Shown: positions 42,770 through 51,104 of the stretch, in pieces
Numbering within the stretch: the first letter of the stretch is position 1
Layout of the letters: the number at the start of each line of letters is the position of its first letter
Assembly (NCBI RefSeq): GCF_001422365.1
Contig: NZ_LMMT01000038.1
Coordinates: 201,979-265,978, forward strand
Direction of reading: 5' to 3'
Source of the DNA: Pseudorhodoferax sp. Leaf265
GTDB lineage: Bacteria > Pseudomonadota > Gammaproteobacteria > Burkholderiales > Burkholderiaceae_C
Length of the DNA stretch: 64,000 nucleotides
The notes under the pieces: generated by a model
What the model was told of the DNA's origin: nothing
Databases searched by the model: none
The model's input: the letters and a program-made list of their open reading frames with translations, nothing else
Translations under genes and position numbers: made by a program

Positions 42770-45676
42770 TCAGTAGCCCCGCAGGTCGTCCACGGGCTGC
42801 GGCAGTTTCCTGCCCCCGCGGATGCGCAGCAATGTGCGTGTCACGACGTCCACGTCGTTGTCGAAGCTGCCGTGCGCGGGTGCCTGGGTGGCGATGGGCT
42901 GGCTGTCGGCGCCCACGGCCGTGGCGATGCGCTCGGCGTCCAGCACCGTGGTGCGCTTGGACAACCCTGCCTGCGCGGCCGCGGCGCGCCAGGCGGCCAG
43001 CGCCTCGCCGGTGTCCGAGGTGCCGTCCCAGCCGCTGTAGCCGGTGTCGTGGATGCGGTCCATGCCCAGGATGGGCAAGCGCAGGTCGGTCTCCAGCGCG
43101 TTGGAGACGAAGTACAGCAGCGACTTGCGGTACACGGCGCCCACGCTGTCCTTGCGCTCCACGCGGTCGGACAGCACGTCGATGTACAGCCGCTCCATCA
43201 CATGCGCGTTGCGCGCGTAGCGCACGTTGGCGAAGGGCACGCTGCAGGCCGGCGCGTACAGGTGCACCGAGGCCAGTCTGTCGTGCAGGCCGGCGTCGCG
43301 TCCTTCGGCCTTGCGCCGCGCGAGCGCAGAGATCAGGTGGCCCAGCGCGATCGAGCCAGCCGAATGGCCGACCACGTGCAGCTCGAAGGCGTCGCCCCAG
43401 ATGCTGGAGAGCGCCTGCAGCGCGTCGAGCAGCAGGTCGCCGCCGCGGCGCGGTGCGAAGGCCAGGTCGGCGTTCTCCTTCATCTCGCTCCAGATCGGCC
43501 GCGCGAGGGGACGGCCCACGGTCTTTTCCAGCAGCAGATCGGTCTTCTCGCTGATCCATTCGCCCAGGCCCGCACCGGCCAGGGCTGGCTCCTTCTGCCG
43601 GCTGTCCTGCAGGATGTTGGAGAGCGTCTCGAACAATCCGGTCTTCCAGACCAGGAACAGCGGGTAGCAGCCGTTGGCCACGAAGTAGCGGCCCATGGCG
43701 CTGGCGCGCTTGATGGCCGCGCCCTCGTCGTTGAGGCCGCCGTGCACGTAGAGCACCAGGCGCTTGGTCTTGTCCTTCTGCGCACGGAACCACTCGTCGG
43801 GCAACGTGGTGCACTGGTGCTGCAGCTTGCGCGGCTGCTCGTCCTGCGTGAGGTAGCGGCTCACGCGGCCGTCGTTGCCCAGCACCACGCTGTGCTGGTA
43901 GGCCAGGCCCTGGTCCCACCACTTGGTGCGGTCGGTGCCGGCCAGCGCGCCGGCCTGGCCGTGCGAGACGGCGAGCCGGCCCGCCACCACGCCCGGCACG
44001 CCCAGCGCCACCACCCAGGCGTCCATGCCGTTGGCCAGCCAGTCCAGGTAGCTGATCACGCCGAAGCCGCCCGCGCCCCAGTTGTCGCCCCAGGAGTTCT
44101 GCACGATGAAGCCGACGGCGTTGAAGCCCACCAGCGCGAAGGCATGCCCGCCGTCCTGCGAGGGCCGGCCGTCGAACGGAATCTCGGGCAGGTCGCCATG
44201 GTCCTGCGGCACCTGCTTGCGCGTGCGCACCTGGTTCCAGCCGTCGTGCGTGAAGGCCGAGACGAACACCGCCCAGTGCTGGTGGATGGCGGCCTGCATG
44301 TCGGTGATCGACTTGGTGTCGATGCGGTAGTACACGCCCAGCGTGTGCTGTACAGCGCGGTCGGCGAAGCCGTAGCGCGCGGGGTTGGCCTTGTCGGGCG
44401 CGTAAGGCCAGTCGCTTTCCAGGCACACGCCGTTGTTGAACCAGCCCTTGAGCGCGCCGCGGCAGGAGGAGCCGTCGTAGTTCTCGCCCTCGTACTCGTC
44501 GTGCCGGCGCGCCAGCGTGTAGAGCATGCGCGGGCTGACCGACTCCATCTGCACCGGGTTGCCGGCCTTGATCCAGCGCAGGTAGTTGACCACGCAGGCC
44601 AGGCCGAAGCCGGTGCAGGCGCCTTCCTGGCCCTGGTCCAGGATCAGGCCGGTGCCCGTGTAGCCGGGCAGGAAGCGGCTGATGTCCTGCGGCGTAGGCA
44701 CCTGGTCGGGCAGCGTGATGGCAGCGGGCTGGAACTGGCGGTCGCGCAGGTCGGCCGCGTCCTTGCGGGTGTGCAGGTTGCGCGGCTTCTTGGGTACGGG
44801 CTGGATGGCGGCCAGCGCTGCGGTCTTGGCACCGGCGCGCTTGCCGCCGGCGGCGCGTGGCGGGGCCGGAGGCCAGACCGCGGCGGCGCGCTTGAACACG
44901 TCGGAGAAGCTCTCCAGCCCGTGCGATCCGCCGTTGACCAGGCGGCGCGCGGCGCGCAGGTCGCCGGCCGCCACGGCGGCGCGGAATTTGGTGGCCTTGT
45001 CGGCCAGGAACTGCGCCAGGATGACGGCCGCCACCTCGGGCGCGTTGGCGCGGTCGGGGAAGGCCACGAGGTCGATGCCGATGCGCTTGCCGTAGGTGGC
45101 GTAGTTGGCCTTGCCCGTGAGCTGCACGAAGCCGCGGCCGCGGTAGCGCTCGCCGTCGCCGCGCGCGCCGTTGCCGATGTCCTTGCGGGTGTCATAGAGA
45201 GAGAAGGGGGCACCGCCGGGCGGGGTGTTGTACTTGGAGGGCAGCTCGGCGATGGGCACGAAGCCCTCGGTCTCGGCCCGGATCGTGCCGAGCGCGCCGA
45301 TCACCATGGCGGTGTCGGTGAGCTCCGCGGCGCCCAGGGCGGCCTCCACATAGGGCAGGTAGCGCGCGATGTTGGCCGGCCGCGTGGCCGGGAACAGCCG
45401 GCACACGTCGCCCACGTTGAGCGGCGGCTGCAGCGGCACGGGCGGCGCCAACTCCAGCAGCATCTGGCAGCGCGGACCGACGATGCCGTCGGCGATCAGG
45501 CCCACGCCGGATTGCCAGCGTCGGATGGCGGCGTCGAAGTCGTCGTCGATGGGGCTGCCGGGCGGCGCCGCCAACGAGGGGAAGGCCTTGGCGTCGGCGG
45601 CCAGCAGCGTGAACAGGGTGGCACGCAACAGGTCGACGTCGGAACCAGCGTCGCCCTTGGTCAGAAGATGCTTCAT
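42770..45676 (-). CDS. 968-aa fusion: peptidoglycan-binding/lysozyme-like, papain-like protease, alpha/beta hydrolase
   Basis: Three enzyme domains in one chain. Residues 10-75 resemble a peptidoglycan-binding domain (FDAAIRRWQSGVGLIADGIVG). Residues 95-265 match a GH19/lysozyme-like domain (AETEGFVPIAE, GDGERYRGRGFVQLTGKANY; Glu135/Glu137). A basic linker (270-320) leads to a C1 papain-like peptidase: DQGQEGACTGFG with Cys354, GGHAFALVGF with His511, NSWGDNWG with Asn527. Residues 620-930 contain VLYVHGG and a VVGHSAGS elbow (Ser772), an alpha/beta hydrolase. No signal peptide. Function unknown; combination suggests a cell-wall or cell-killing protein. Confidence 0.85.
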   Translation of the reverse strand: MKHLLTKGDAGSDVDLLRATLFTLLAADAKAFPSLAAPPGSPIDDDFDAAIRRWQSGVGLIADGIVGPRCQMLLELAPPVPLQPPLNVGDVCRLFPATRPANIARYLPYVEAALGAAELTDTAMVIGALGTIRAETEGFVPIAELPSKYNTPPGGAPFSLYDTRKDIGNGARGDGERYRGRGFVQLTGKANYATYGKRIGIDLVAFPDRANAPEVAAVILAQFLADKATKFRAAVAAGDLRAARRLVNGGSHGLESFSDVFKRAAAVWPPAPPRAAGGKRAGAKTAALAAIQPVPKKPRNLHTRKDAADLRDRQFQPAAITLPDQVPTPQDISRFLPGYTGTGLILDQGQEGACTGFGLACVVNYLRWIKAGNPVQMESVSPRMLYTLARRHDEYEGENYDGSSCRGALKGWFNNGVCLESDWPYAPDKANPARYGFADRAVQHTLGVYYRIDTKSITDMQAAIHQHWAVFVSAFTHDGWNQVRTRKQVPQDHGDLPEIPFDGRPSQDGGHAFALVGFNAVGFIVQNSWGDNWGAGGFGVISYLDWLANGMDAWVVALGVPGVVAGRLAVSHGQAGALAGTDRTKWWDQGLAYQHSVVLGNDGRVSRYLTQDEQPRKLQHQCTTLPDEWFRAQKDKTKRLVLYVHGGLNDEGAAIKRASAMGRYFVANGCYPLFLVWKTGLFETLSNILQDSRQKEPALAGAGLGEWISEKTDLLLEKTVGRPLARPIWSEMKENADLAFAPRRGGDLLLDALQALSSIWGDAFELHVVGHSAGSIALGHLISALARRKAEGRDAGLHDRLASVHLYAPACSVPFANVRYARNAHVMERLYIDVLSDRVERKDSVGAVYRKSLLYFVSNALETDLRLPILGMDRIHDTGYSGWDGTSDTGEALAAWRAAAAQAGLSKRTTVLDAERIATAVGADSQPIATQAPAHGSFDNDVDVVTRTLLRIRGGRKLPQPVDDLRGY

Positions 45677-45772
45677 GGTTTGCCTCGCTCCGGTGGTGGA
45701 TCGCGGCGCCTATCATCGCGTGCTTGTCCGACTTCCGCGCGTGTCCTGAGTCACCGCGCATTGACCAAAGTG

Positions 45773-46162
45773 ATGAGCAAGCGCATCCGCATCAGCTCCG
45801 GCTCCACCTTCGAGGAGCAGATGGCCTATTCGCGTGCCGTGGTCGACGGCGAATGGGTCTTCGTGTCCGGCACCACGGGCTTCGACTACACGGCGATGAC
45901 GATCACGGACGACATCGTGGCGCAGGCCGACCAGTGCTTTCGCAACATCGAAGCGGCGCTGCAGCAGGCCGGCAGCAGCCTCGCGGACGTGGTGCGCGTG
46001 ACCTACGTGCTGCCCGACGCCAGCCTGTTCCCGCAGTGCTGGCCGGTCATGCGCCAGTACCTGGGCGAGGTCAAGCCCGCGGCCATGATGATCAGCGCCG
46101 GGCTGGCCGACCCGCGCATGAAGATCGAGATCGAGGTGACGGCGCGCAAGCAGGCGGCCTGA
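45773..46162 (+). CDS. RidA/YjgF-family protein
   Basis: 129 residues with the RidA fold: YSRAVVDGEWVFVSGTTGFDY, then NIEAALQQAGSSLADVVRVTYVLPD and KIEIEVTARK. The conserved Arg that binds the carboxylate in true RidA appears as ADPRMKIEIE. Family members deaminate reactive enamine/imine intermediates; this one belongs to the divergent RidA-like groups, so activity is not certain. It converges on the Lrp gene with a 12-base gap. Confidence 0.85.
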   Translation: MSKRIRISSGSTFEEQMAYSRAVVDGEWVFVSGTTGFDYTAMTITDDIVAQADQCFRNIEAALQQAGSSLADVVRVTYVLPDASLFPQCWPVMRQYLGEVKPAAMMISAGLADPRMKIEIEVTARKQAA

Positions 46163-46174
46163 GCCGCGGCCTGC

Positions 46175-46651
46175 TCAGGCGTAATCCAGCGGCAGTGCCG
46201 TCGTGAACTTGATCTGCTCCATCGCGAAGCTGGAACTCACGTCGGCCAGCTCCACCTCGCGGATCAGCCGCTGGTAGACCGCGTCGTAGCCCTTGATGTC
46301 GGGTACGACCACGCGCAGCAGGTAGTCGATCTCTCCGCTCATGCGGTAGAACTCGACGATCTCGGGGATGGCCGTCACCACGGCCGTGAAGCGCTGCGCC
46401 CACTTCTCGTTGTGCTGGTTGGTGCGCACCGAGACGAACACCGTCACGCCCACGTTGAGCTTGGCCGGGTTCAGCAGGGCCACGCGCTGCTGGATGTAAC
46501 CCTCGCGTTCGAGCCGCTGGATGCGGCGCCAGCAGGGCGTGGCCGACAGGTGCACGCGTTCGCTGATGTCCTGCAGCGAGGCCATGGCATTGGTCTGCAG
46601 CGCATCGAGGATGGCCTTGTCGATCTTGTCCAGAAGCGGGCGTGGTTCCAT
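46175..46651 (-). CDS. Lrp/AsnC-family regulator
   Basis: 158 residues: LDKIDKAILDALQTNAMASLQDISERVHLSATPCWRRIQRLE is the DNA-binding domain, followed by the RAM ligand domain (SVRTNQHNEKWAQ; EIDYLLRVVVPDIKGYDAV). Start at 46651 (MEPRPLLDKID) is the standard length for this family. It is divergent from the cysteine desulfurase gene, a layout like cysteine-responsive DecR/CyuR-type Lrp proteins, so a cysteine-sensing role is plausible. Confidence 0.9.
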   Translation of the reverse strand: MEPRPLLDKIDKAILDALQTNAMASLQDISERVHLSATPCWRRIQRLEREGYIQQRVALLNPAKLNVGVTVFVSVRTNQHNEKWAQRFTAVVTAIPEIVEFYRMSGEIDYLLRVVVPDIKGYDAVYQRLIREVELADVSSSFAMEQIKFTTALPLDYA

Positions 46652-46665
46652 GGGTAAAAGTTTTC

Positions 46666-46691
46666 GAGAATCGGGCAATTTGGAGAATCGG
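46666..46691. promoter_or_regulatory. Direct repeats between lrp and cysteine desulfurase genes
   Basis: Two exact copies of GAGAATCGG at 46666-46674 and 46683-46691, 17 bp apart, in an AT-richer divergent promoter region. A candidate binding site for the Lrp protein. Confidence 0.4.
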
Positions 46692-46763
46692 ATTTCACTG
46701 ACGAGGCAATAAGCGCTGGATTTTGAACCCATGTTCTCCAGCATGGCCGGCAAAATTTTCGCC

Positions 46764-48266
46764 ATGGAAATCTACCTCGACGCCAACGCCACCACGCCGG
46801 TGCTCGCGCAGGCCCGCAGCGCGGCGCTGGCCGCCATGTCCGAATTGTTCGGCAACCCCAGCAGCACCCACGGCGCAGGCCTGAAGGCCCGGACGCTGCT
46901 CGACGGTGTGCGCGCCAGCGCGCGCCGTGTGCTGGGCGTGCCCAGCGGCCGGCTGCTGTTCACGAGCGGCGCCACCGAGGGGATCCAGACGGCGGTGTTG
47001 TCGGTGCTGCGGGCGCTGCGCGACCGCCGCGACGCGGGACAGGCCATCCCTGCGCTGCTGCTCTACGGCGCCACCGAGCACAAGGCCGTGCCCGAGGCCA
47101 TTCGCCACTGGAACGCGCTGCTGGGCCTTCACCTGCGCGTGCAGGCCATTCCTGTGGGCCTGGATGGGCGGCACGACCTGGCCTGGCTGCGCGGCCATGC
47201 CGCCCAGGCCGGCCTGGTGTGCACCATGGCCGCCAACAACGAGACCGGCGCCATCAGCGACCTGGACGGCATTGCCGAAGCGCTGGCCGGCAGCCCGGCC
47301 CTGTGGCTGGTCGACGGTGTGCAGGCCCTGGGCAAGCTGGACCTGCGCCTGCTGGCGCGCCGCATCGACTACGCGCCGTTCTCGGGCCACAAGCTTTACG
47401 CGCCCAAGGGCATCGGCCTGCTCTACGTGCGCGAGGGCGTGCCGTTCACGCCGCTGCAGGCCGGCGGTGGCCAGGAAAGCGGCCAGCGCGCCGGAACCGA
47501 GAACATGGCCGGCATCGCCGCGCTGGGCGCGGTGCTGCAGGCGCTGGAAGAAGGCGGGGTGTTCGCCGACCATGCCACGCTGCAGGCGCACCGCGCGCAG
47601 CTGGCCGATGCGCTGCGCGAGGCCTTCCCGGGCCTGGTGTTCAACGCGCCATTCGCCACCAGCCTGCCGACGACGCTCAATGTCGCGGTGCCGGGCGTCG
47701 CGGCGCAGGACCTGATCGCGCTGTTCGACGCGGCCGGCGTGCGCGTGAGCGGCGGCTCGGCCTGCGGCGCCGCGCGTGCCGAGCCCAGCTATGTGCTGCA
47801 GGCCATGGGCCTGCCGGACTGGCAGGCGGCCTCGGCCGTGCGCCTGTCCTTCGGTGCCGCCGACGGTGCGGCCTTCGTCCAGGACGCCTGCGCCCGCCTG
47901 CGTGCCTGCGGCGAGGAATGGCGTGCCGGCGCGGTGCCGGACGATGGCGCGCGTGCCGCGCTCGAGATGGATGCGCCGGCCGTGCGCCAGGCGCTGCAGG
48001 CGGCTTCGCGGCCTGTGGTCGTCGATGTGCGCGAGGCGGGCGAGCAGGGCGAGCAGCCGGCCACCGGTCTTGGCGCCGAGCAGGTGCCGCTGTCGGCGCT
48101 GGCCGATGCACTGCCGCGCTGGCGCGACCTGCCGGCCGCCACGCCCGTGATCTTCGTCTGCCGCAGCGGCCGGCGCAGCGCCCAGGCCGCGGCCGCGCTG
48201 CGCCGCCAGGGCCATGCCAATGCCTGGAGCCTGGCCGGCGGGCTGGCCCGGTGGACGGTGGCGTGA
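46764..48266 (+). CDS. Cysteine desulfurase fused to a rhodanese domain
   Basis: 500 residues. The first ~385 residues are a class V aminotransferase-fold cysteine desulfurase: YLDANATTP, the PLP lysine in FSGHKLYAPKG (near residue 209) and a catalytic cysteine in SGGSACGAARAEPS. The last ~100 residues form a rhodanese domain with active-site Cys in IFVCRSGRRSAQA. The first part makes a persulfide from cysteine and the second can accept and pass it on. The start MEIYLDANATTP was chosen over an earlier ATG. Divergent from an Lrp gene, probably its regulator. Confidence 0.88.
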   Translation: MEIYLDANATTPVLAQARSAALAAMSELFGNPSSTHGAGLKARTLLDGVRASARRVLGVPSGRLLFTSGATEGIQTAVLSVLRALRDRRDAGQAIPALLLYGATEHKAVPEAIRHWNALLGLHLRVQAIPVGLDGRHDLAWLRGHAAQAGLVCTMAANNETGAISDLDGIAEALAGSPALWLVDGVQALGKLDLRLLARRIDYAPFSGHKLYAPKGIGLLYVREGVPFTPLQAGGGQESGQRAGTENMAGIAALGAVLQALEEGGVFADHATLQAHRAQLADALREAFPGLVFNAPFATSLPTTLNVAVPGVAAQDLIALFDAAGVRVSGGSACGAARAEPSYVLQAMGLPDWQAASAVRLSFGAADGAAFVQDACARLRACGEEWRAGAVPDDGARAALEMDAPAVRQALQAASRPVVVDVREAGEQGEQPATGLGAEQVPLSALADALPRWRDLPAATPVIFVCRSGRRSAQAAAALRRQGHANAWSLAGGLARWTVA

Positions 48267-48582
48267 GCACCGCCGGGCCGCGCCAAGGTGCTCGGCGCTG
48301 CAGCGCGCAACGCGAGGACCCTCCAGGCACGGCGCAGGCCATGCACCGCGATGGCCCCTGGTCCGGTCCGGTTGACGGCCATGCCCACCATGCGCGGGCC
48401 GCCGCGCGTGGAAAATCCTTCCCCCTTGGCGCGCGCGCACCGCATGGGTTGGGAAAATTTCTGCTGAGATTTGTTCTTCAGTGAAAGGAAAAACCAACGT
48501 CATGCGCAGTCAAAAGCATGGCTTGCTCAATGGCATGGCGATTGCGTCAACCTGGTTTTTTCAATCTCACCGAGGAATCTTC
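48267..48582. other. Intergenic region upstream of Bug-type gene
   Basis: About 315 bases. The last 140 bases are AT-rich compared with surroundings (around 48440-48560), consistent with the promoter and leader of the operon starting at 48583. No gene or clear terminator was found in it; an in-frame ATG at 48481 could extend the next gene but would spoil its signal peptide. Confidence 0.4.
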
Positions 48583-49584
48583 ATGCTGGATCTGCTCAAG
48601 AACGCGCGCCGCGCCGCCCCCGTCCTGGCCGCCTGCCTGGCGCTGGCCGCCGCCGGCGCCCAGGCCGAGACCAACTGGCCGACCAAGCCCGTCACGCTGA
48701 TCATGGGTTTCCCGGCCGGCTCGGGCGTGGACGTCGTCGCGCGGGCGATCCAGGACCCGCTGTCCAAGTCGCTCGGCCAGCCCGTCATCATCGATTACAA
48801 GTCCGGCGCGGCCGGCAACATCGCCTCCGAGTACGTGGCGCGCGCCAAGGCCGACGGCTACACGCTGTCGTTCGGCACCGCGGCCACGCACGGCAGCAAC
48901 GCCGCGCTGTACAAGAAGCTGCCCTTCGACGTGGAGGCCGACTTCGTGCCGGTGGCGCCTGTGCTCGACGTCTCCAACGTGCTGACCGTCAACCCCAGCG
49001 TGATGCCGGTCAAGACGCTCAAGGAATTCGTCGACCTGGTGAAGGCCAACCCGGGCAAGTACAACTACGCCTCCACCGGCAACGGTGCCGGCACCCACAT
49101 GGCGTTCGCCGAACTGAACTCGCGCCTGGGCCTGGACATGGTCCACGTGCCCTACAAGGGCGGCCCCGAGGCGCTGACGGCCGTGGTGCGTGGCGAGACC
49201 TGCTGCATCATGAACCAGGTGCAGACCGTGCTGCCGCAGTACAAGGCCGGCACCGTGCGCCTGTTGGCCGTGACCACGGCCAAGCCCGTGGCGGCCGTCT
49301 CCGAGGTGCCCACCATCGCCGCCAGCGGCCTGCCCGGCACCAAGGGCTTCGACAGCTCGATCTGGTTCGGCGTGTTCGCGCCCAAGGGCACGGACCCGGC
49401 CATCGTCGACAAGCTCAACGCCGCCATCAGCGCAGCCGTGCAGCAACCGGATGTGCGTGCGCGTTTCGAGAGCCAGGGCAACAGCCTGCGCATCGAGTCG
49501 CCCGCGCAATTCAAGCAGACCGTGCACGACAACCGCACCAAGTGGGCCGAGGTCGTGAAGGCCGCCAACATCGAACTGAACTGA
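48583..49584 (+). CDS. Bug-type (TTT) solute-binding protein
   Basis: 333 residues: signal peptide ending GAQAET, then WPTKPVTLIMGFPAGSGVDVVARAI, DYKSGAAGNIASEYVARAKADGYTL and VHVPYKGGPEALTAV, the Bug signatures. CGAGGAATCTTC precedes the ATG. It is the first gene of a four-gene plus-strand operon with a flavoprotein, a double CMD-domain protein and a GcvH-like protein, so it probably delivers the substrate of that pathway. Ligand unknown. Confidence 0.9.
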   Translation: MLDLLKNARRAAPVLAACLALAAAGAQAETNWPTKPVTLIMGFPAGSGVDVVARAIQDPLSKSLGQPVIIDYKSGAAGNIASEYVARAKADGYTLSFGTAATHGSNAALYKKLPFDVEADFVPVAPVLDVSNVLTVNPSVMPVKTLKEFVDLVKANPGKYNYASTGNGAGTHMAFAELNSRLGLDMVHVPYKGGPEALTAVVRGETCCIMNQVQTVLPQYKAGTVRLLAVTTAKPVAAVSEVPTIAASGLPGTKGFDSSIWFGVFAPKGTDPAIVDKLNAAISAAVQQPDVRARFESQGNSLRIESPAQFKQTVHDNRTKWAEVVKAANIELN

Positions 49585-49600
49585 TCCACCGACCACCCCC

Positions 49601-51070
49601 ATGTCCACCGAAGCACCGACCACCCCGAACCCGAACGCCGGCCTGGCCGCGCTGGAGCAGCGCCTGGCGCAGGACCTGCTGTACCTGGGCCTGCCGCCGC
49701 GCGCCTGGGTGCCGCCGCGGACCGTGGACGGGCAGCCGGTGCTGGACGTGGTCGTCATCGGTGGGGGCCAGGCCGGCCTGGCCGCGGCCATCGGCCTGGC
49801 GCACCAGGGCATCGCCGCCGTGGTCCTGGACCGGGCCGAGGAGGGCTTCGAAGGCCCCTGGGCGACCACGGCACGCATGGAGACGCTGCGCTCGCCCAAG
49901 GAGCTGGTGGGCCCGGCCATGGGCCTGCCGGCGCTGACCTTCCGCGCCTGGTTCGTGGCGCAGTTCGGCCCCGGGGCCTGGGACGCGCTCGACAAGATCC
50001 CGCGCCTGCAGTGGATGGACTATCTGCGCTGGGTGCGCCGCGTGGCACGTGTGGACGTGCGCAACGGCACGGCCGTGACCGACATCGCACCGCGCGCCGA
50101 CGGCCTGGTGCGCCTGGCACTGCGCACGGCCGCCGGCGAGGGCAGCCTGCTGGCGCGCCGCGTGGTCGTGGCCACCGGGCGCGACGGATTGGGCGGCCCG
50201 GCGCTGCCGGCTTTCCTGCAGGGCGTGCCGCGCGCGCTGTGGGCGCATTCGTCCGACCCCAACGACTACGCGCTGCTGCGCGGCAAGCGCGTGGCCGTGG
50301 TCGGCGCCGGCTCCTCGGCCATGGACAGCGCGGCGACCGCGCTGGAGATGGGCGCGGCCAGCGTGGACCTGTTGATCCGCCGCACCGACCTGCCGCGCGT
50401 GAACAAGAGCAAGGGCTCCATCGTGGCCGGCCTCACGCACGGCCACCACGATCTGCCCGACGCCGACAAATGGCGGCTGCGCCAGTACATCAACGCCACC
50501 CAGGTGCCGCCGCCGCGCGGCAGCACGCTGCGCGTGTCGCGCAACCCGAACGTGCGCTTCCTGCTGGGTTGCCCGGTGCAGGCCGTGCAGGCCCAGGGCG
50601 ACGGCCTGGTCGTGCGCACGCCCAAGGGTGCGTTCGACTACGACTTCCTGATCGTCTCCACGGGCTTTGTGATCGACTGGAGCCGCCGGCCCGAGTTCGC
50701 GCACATCGCGCCGCACATCCGCACCTGGTCCGAGCGCTACCAGCCGCCCGCCGCGCTGCACGACCAGGAACTGGCCGACTCGCCCGTGCTGGGCCCGGCC
50801 TTCGAGTTCCAGGAGAAGACGCCCGGCAGCTGCCCTGGCCTCTCGCACGTGCACTGCTTCTGCTATCCGGCGACGCTGTCGCACGGCGCGCTGGCCGGCG
50901 ACATCCCCAACATCAGCGACGGCGCGCGCCGGCTGGCCGCCGGCATCGCCAGCCACTTCTACCGCGAAGACTTCGAACAGCACTTCGCCAACCTGCAGGC
51001 CTACGCCGAGCCCGAACTGCTGGGCGACGAGTGGGTGCCTGCCGAATTCCCGGCCACCGTGCCGGCGTGA
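49601..51070 (+). CDS. FAD/NAD(P)-binding monooxygenase-like protein
   Basis: 489 residues with two Rossmann dinucleotide sites: VVVIGGGQAGLAAAIGLA near residue 50 (FAD) and GKRVAVVGAGSSAMDSAATALE near 228 (NAD(P)H), as in flavin-containing or Baeyer-Villiger-type monooxygenases. The fingerprint between the sites differs from classical BVMOs. Final helix DIPNISDGARRLAAGI completes the fold. It sits between a Bug protein and the CMD-domain protein. It would oxygenate an unknown organic substrate in the cytosol. Confidence 0.85.
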   Translation: MSTEAPTTPNPNAGLAALEQRLAQDLLYLGLPPRAWVPPRTVDGQPVLDVVVIGGGQAGLAAAIGLAHQGIAAVVLDRAEEGFEGPWATTARMETLRSPKELVGPAMGLPALTFRAWFVAQFGPGAWDALDKIPRLQWMDYLRWVRRVARVDVRNGTAVTDIAPRADGLVRLALRTAAGEGSLLARRVVVATGRDGLGGPALPAFLQGVPRALWAHSSDPNDYALLRGKRVAVVGAGSSAMDSAATALEMGAASVDLLIRRTDLPRVNKSKGSIVAGLTHGHHDLPDADKWRLRQYINATQVPPPRGSTLRVSRNPNVRFLLGCPVQAVQAQGDGLVVRTPKGAFDYDFLIVSTGFVIDWSRRPEFAHIAPHIRTWSERYQPPAALHDQELADSPVLGPAFEFQEKTPGSCPGLSHVHCFCYPATLSHGALAGDIPNISDGARRLAAGIASHFYREDFEQHFANLQAYAEPELLGDEWVPAEFPATVPA

Positions 51071-51104
51071 TCCCTTCCGCTTCCCTCCGAAAGACAAGAC
51101 CGAC

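Noticed and set aside
42026-46162. 1,378-codon open frame on the plus strand covering creB and the 968-aa gene
   Set aside because: Only its last 130 codons (RidA) show family features; the rest is His/Gly/Val-rich antisense translation, typical of high-GC shadow frames.
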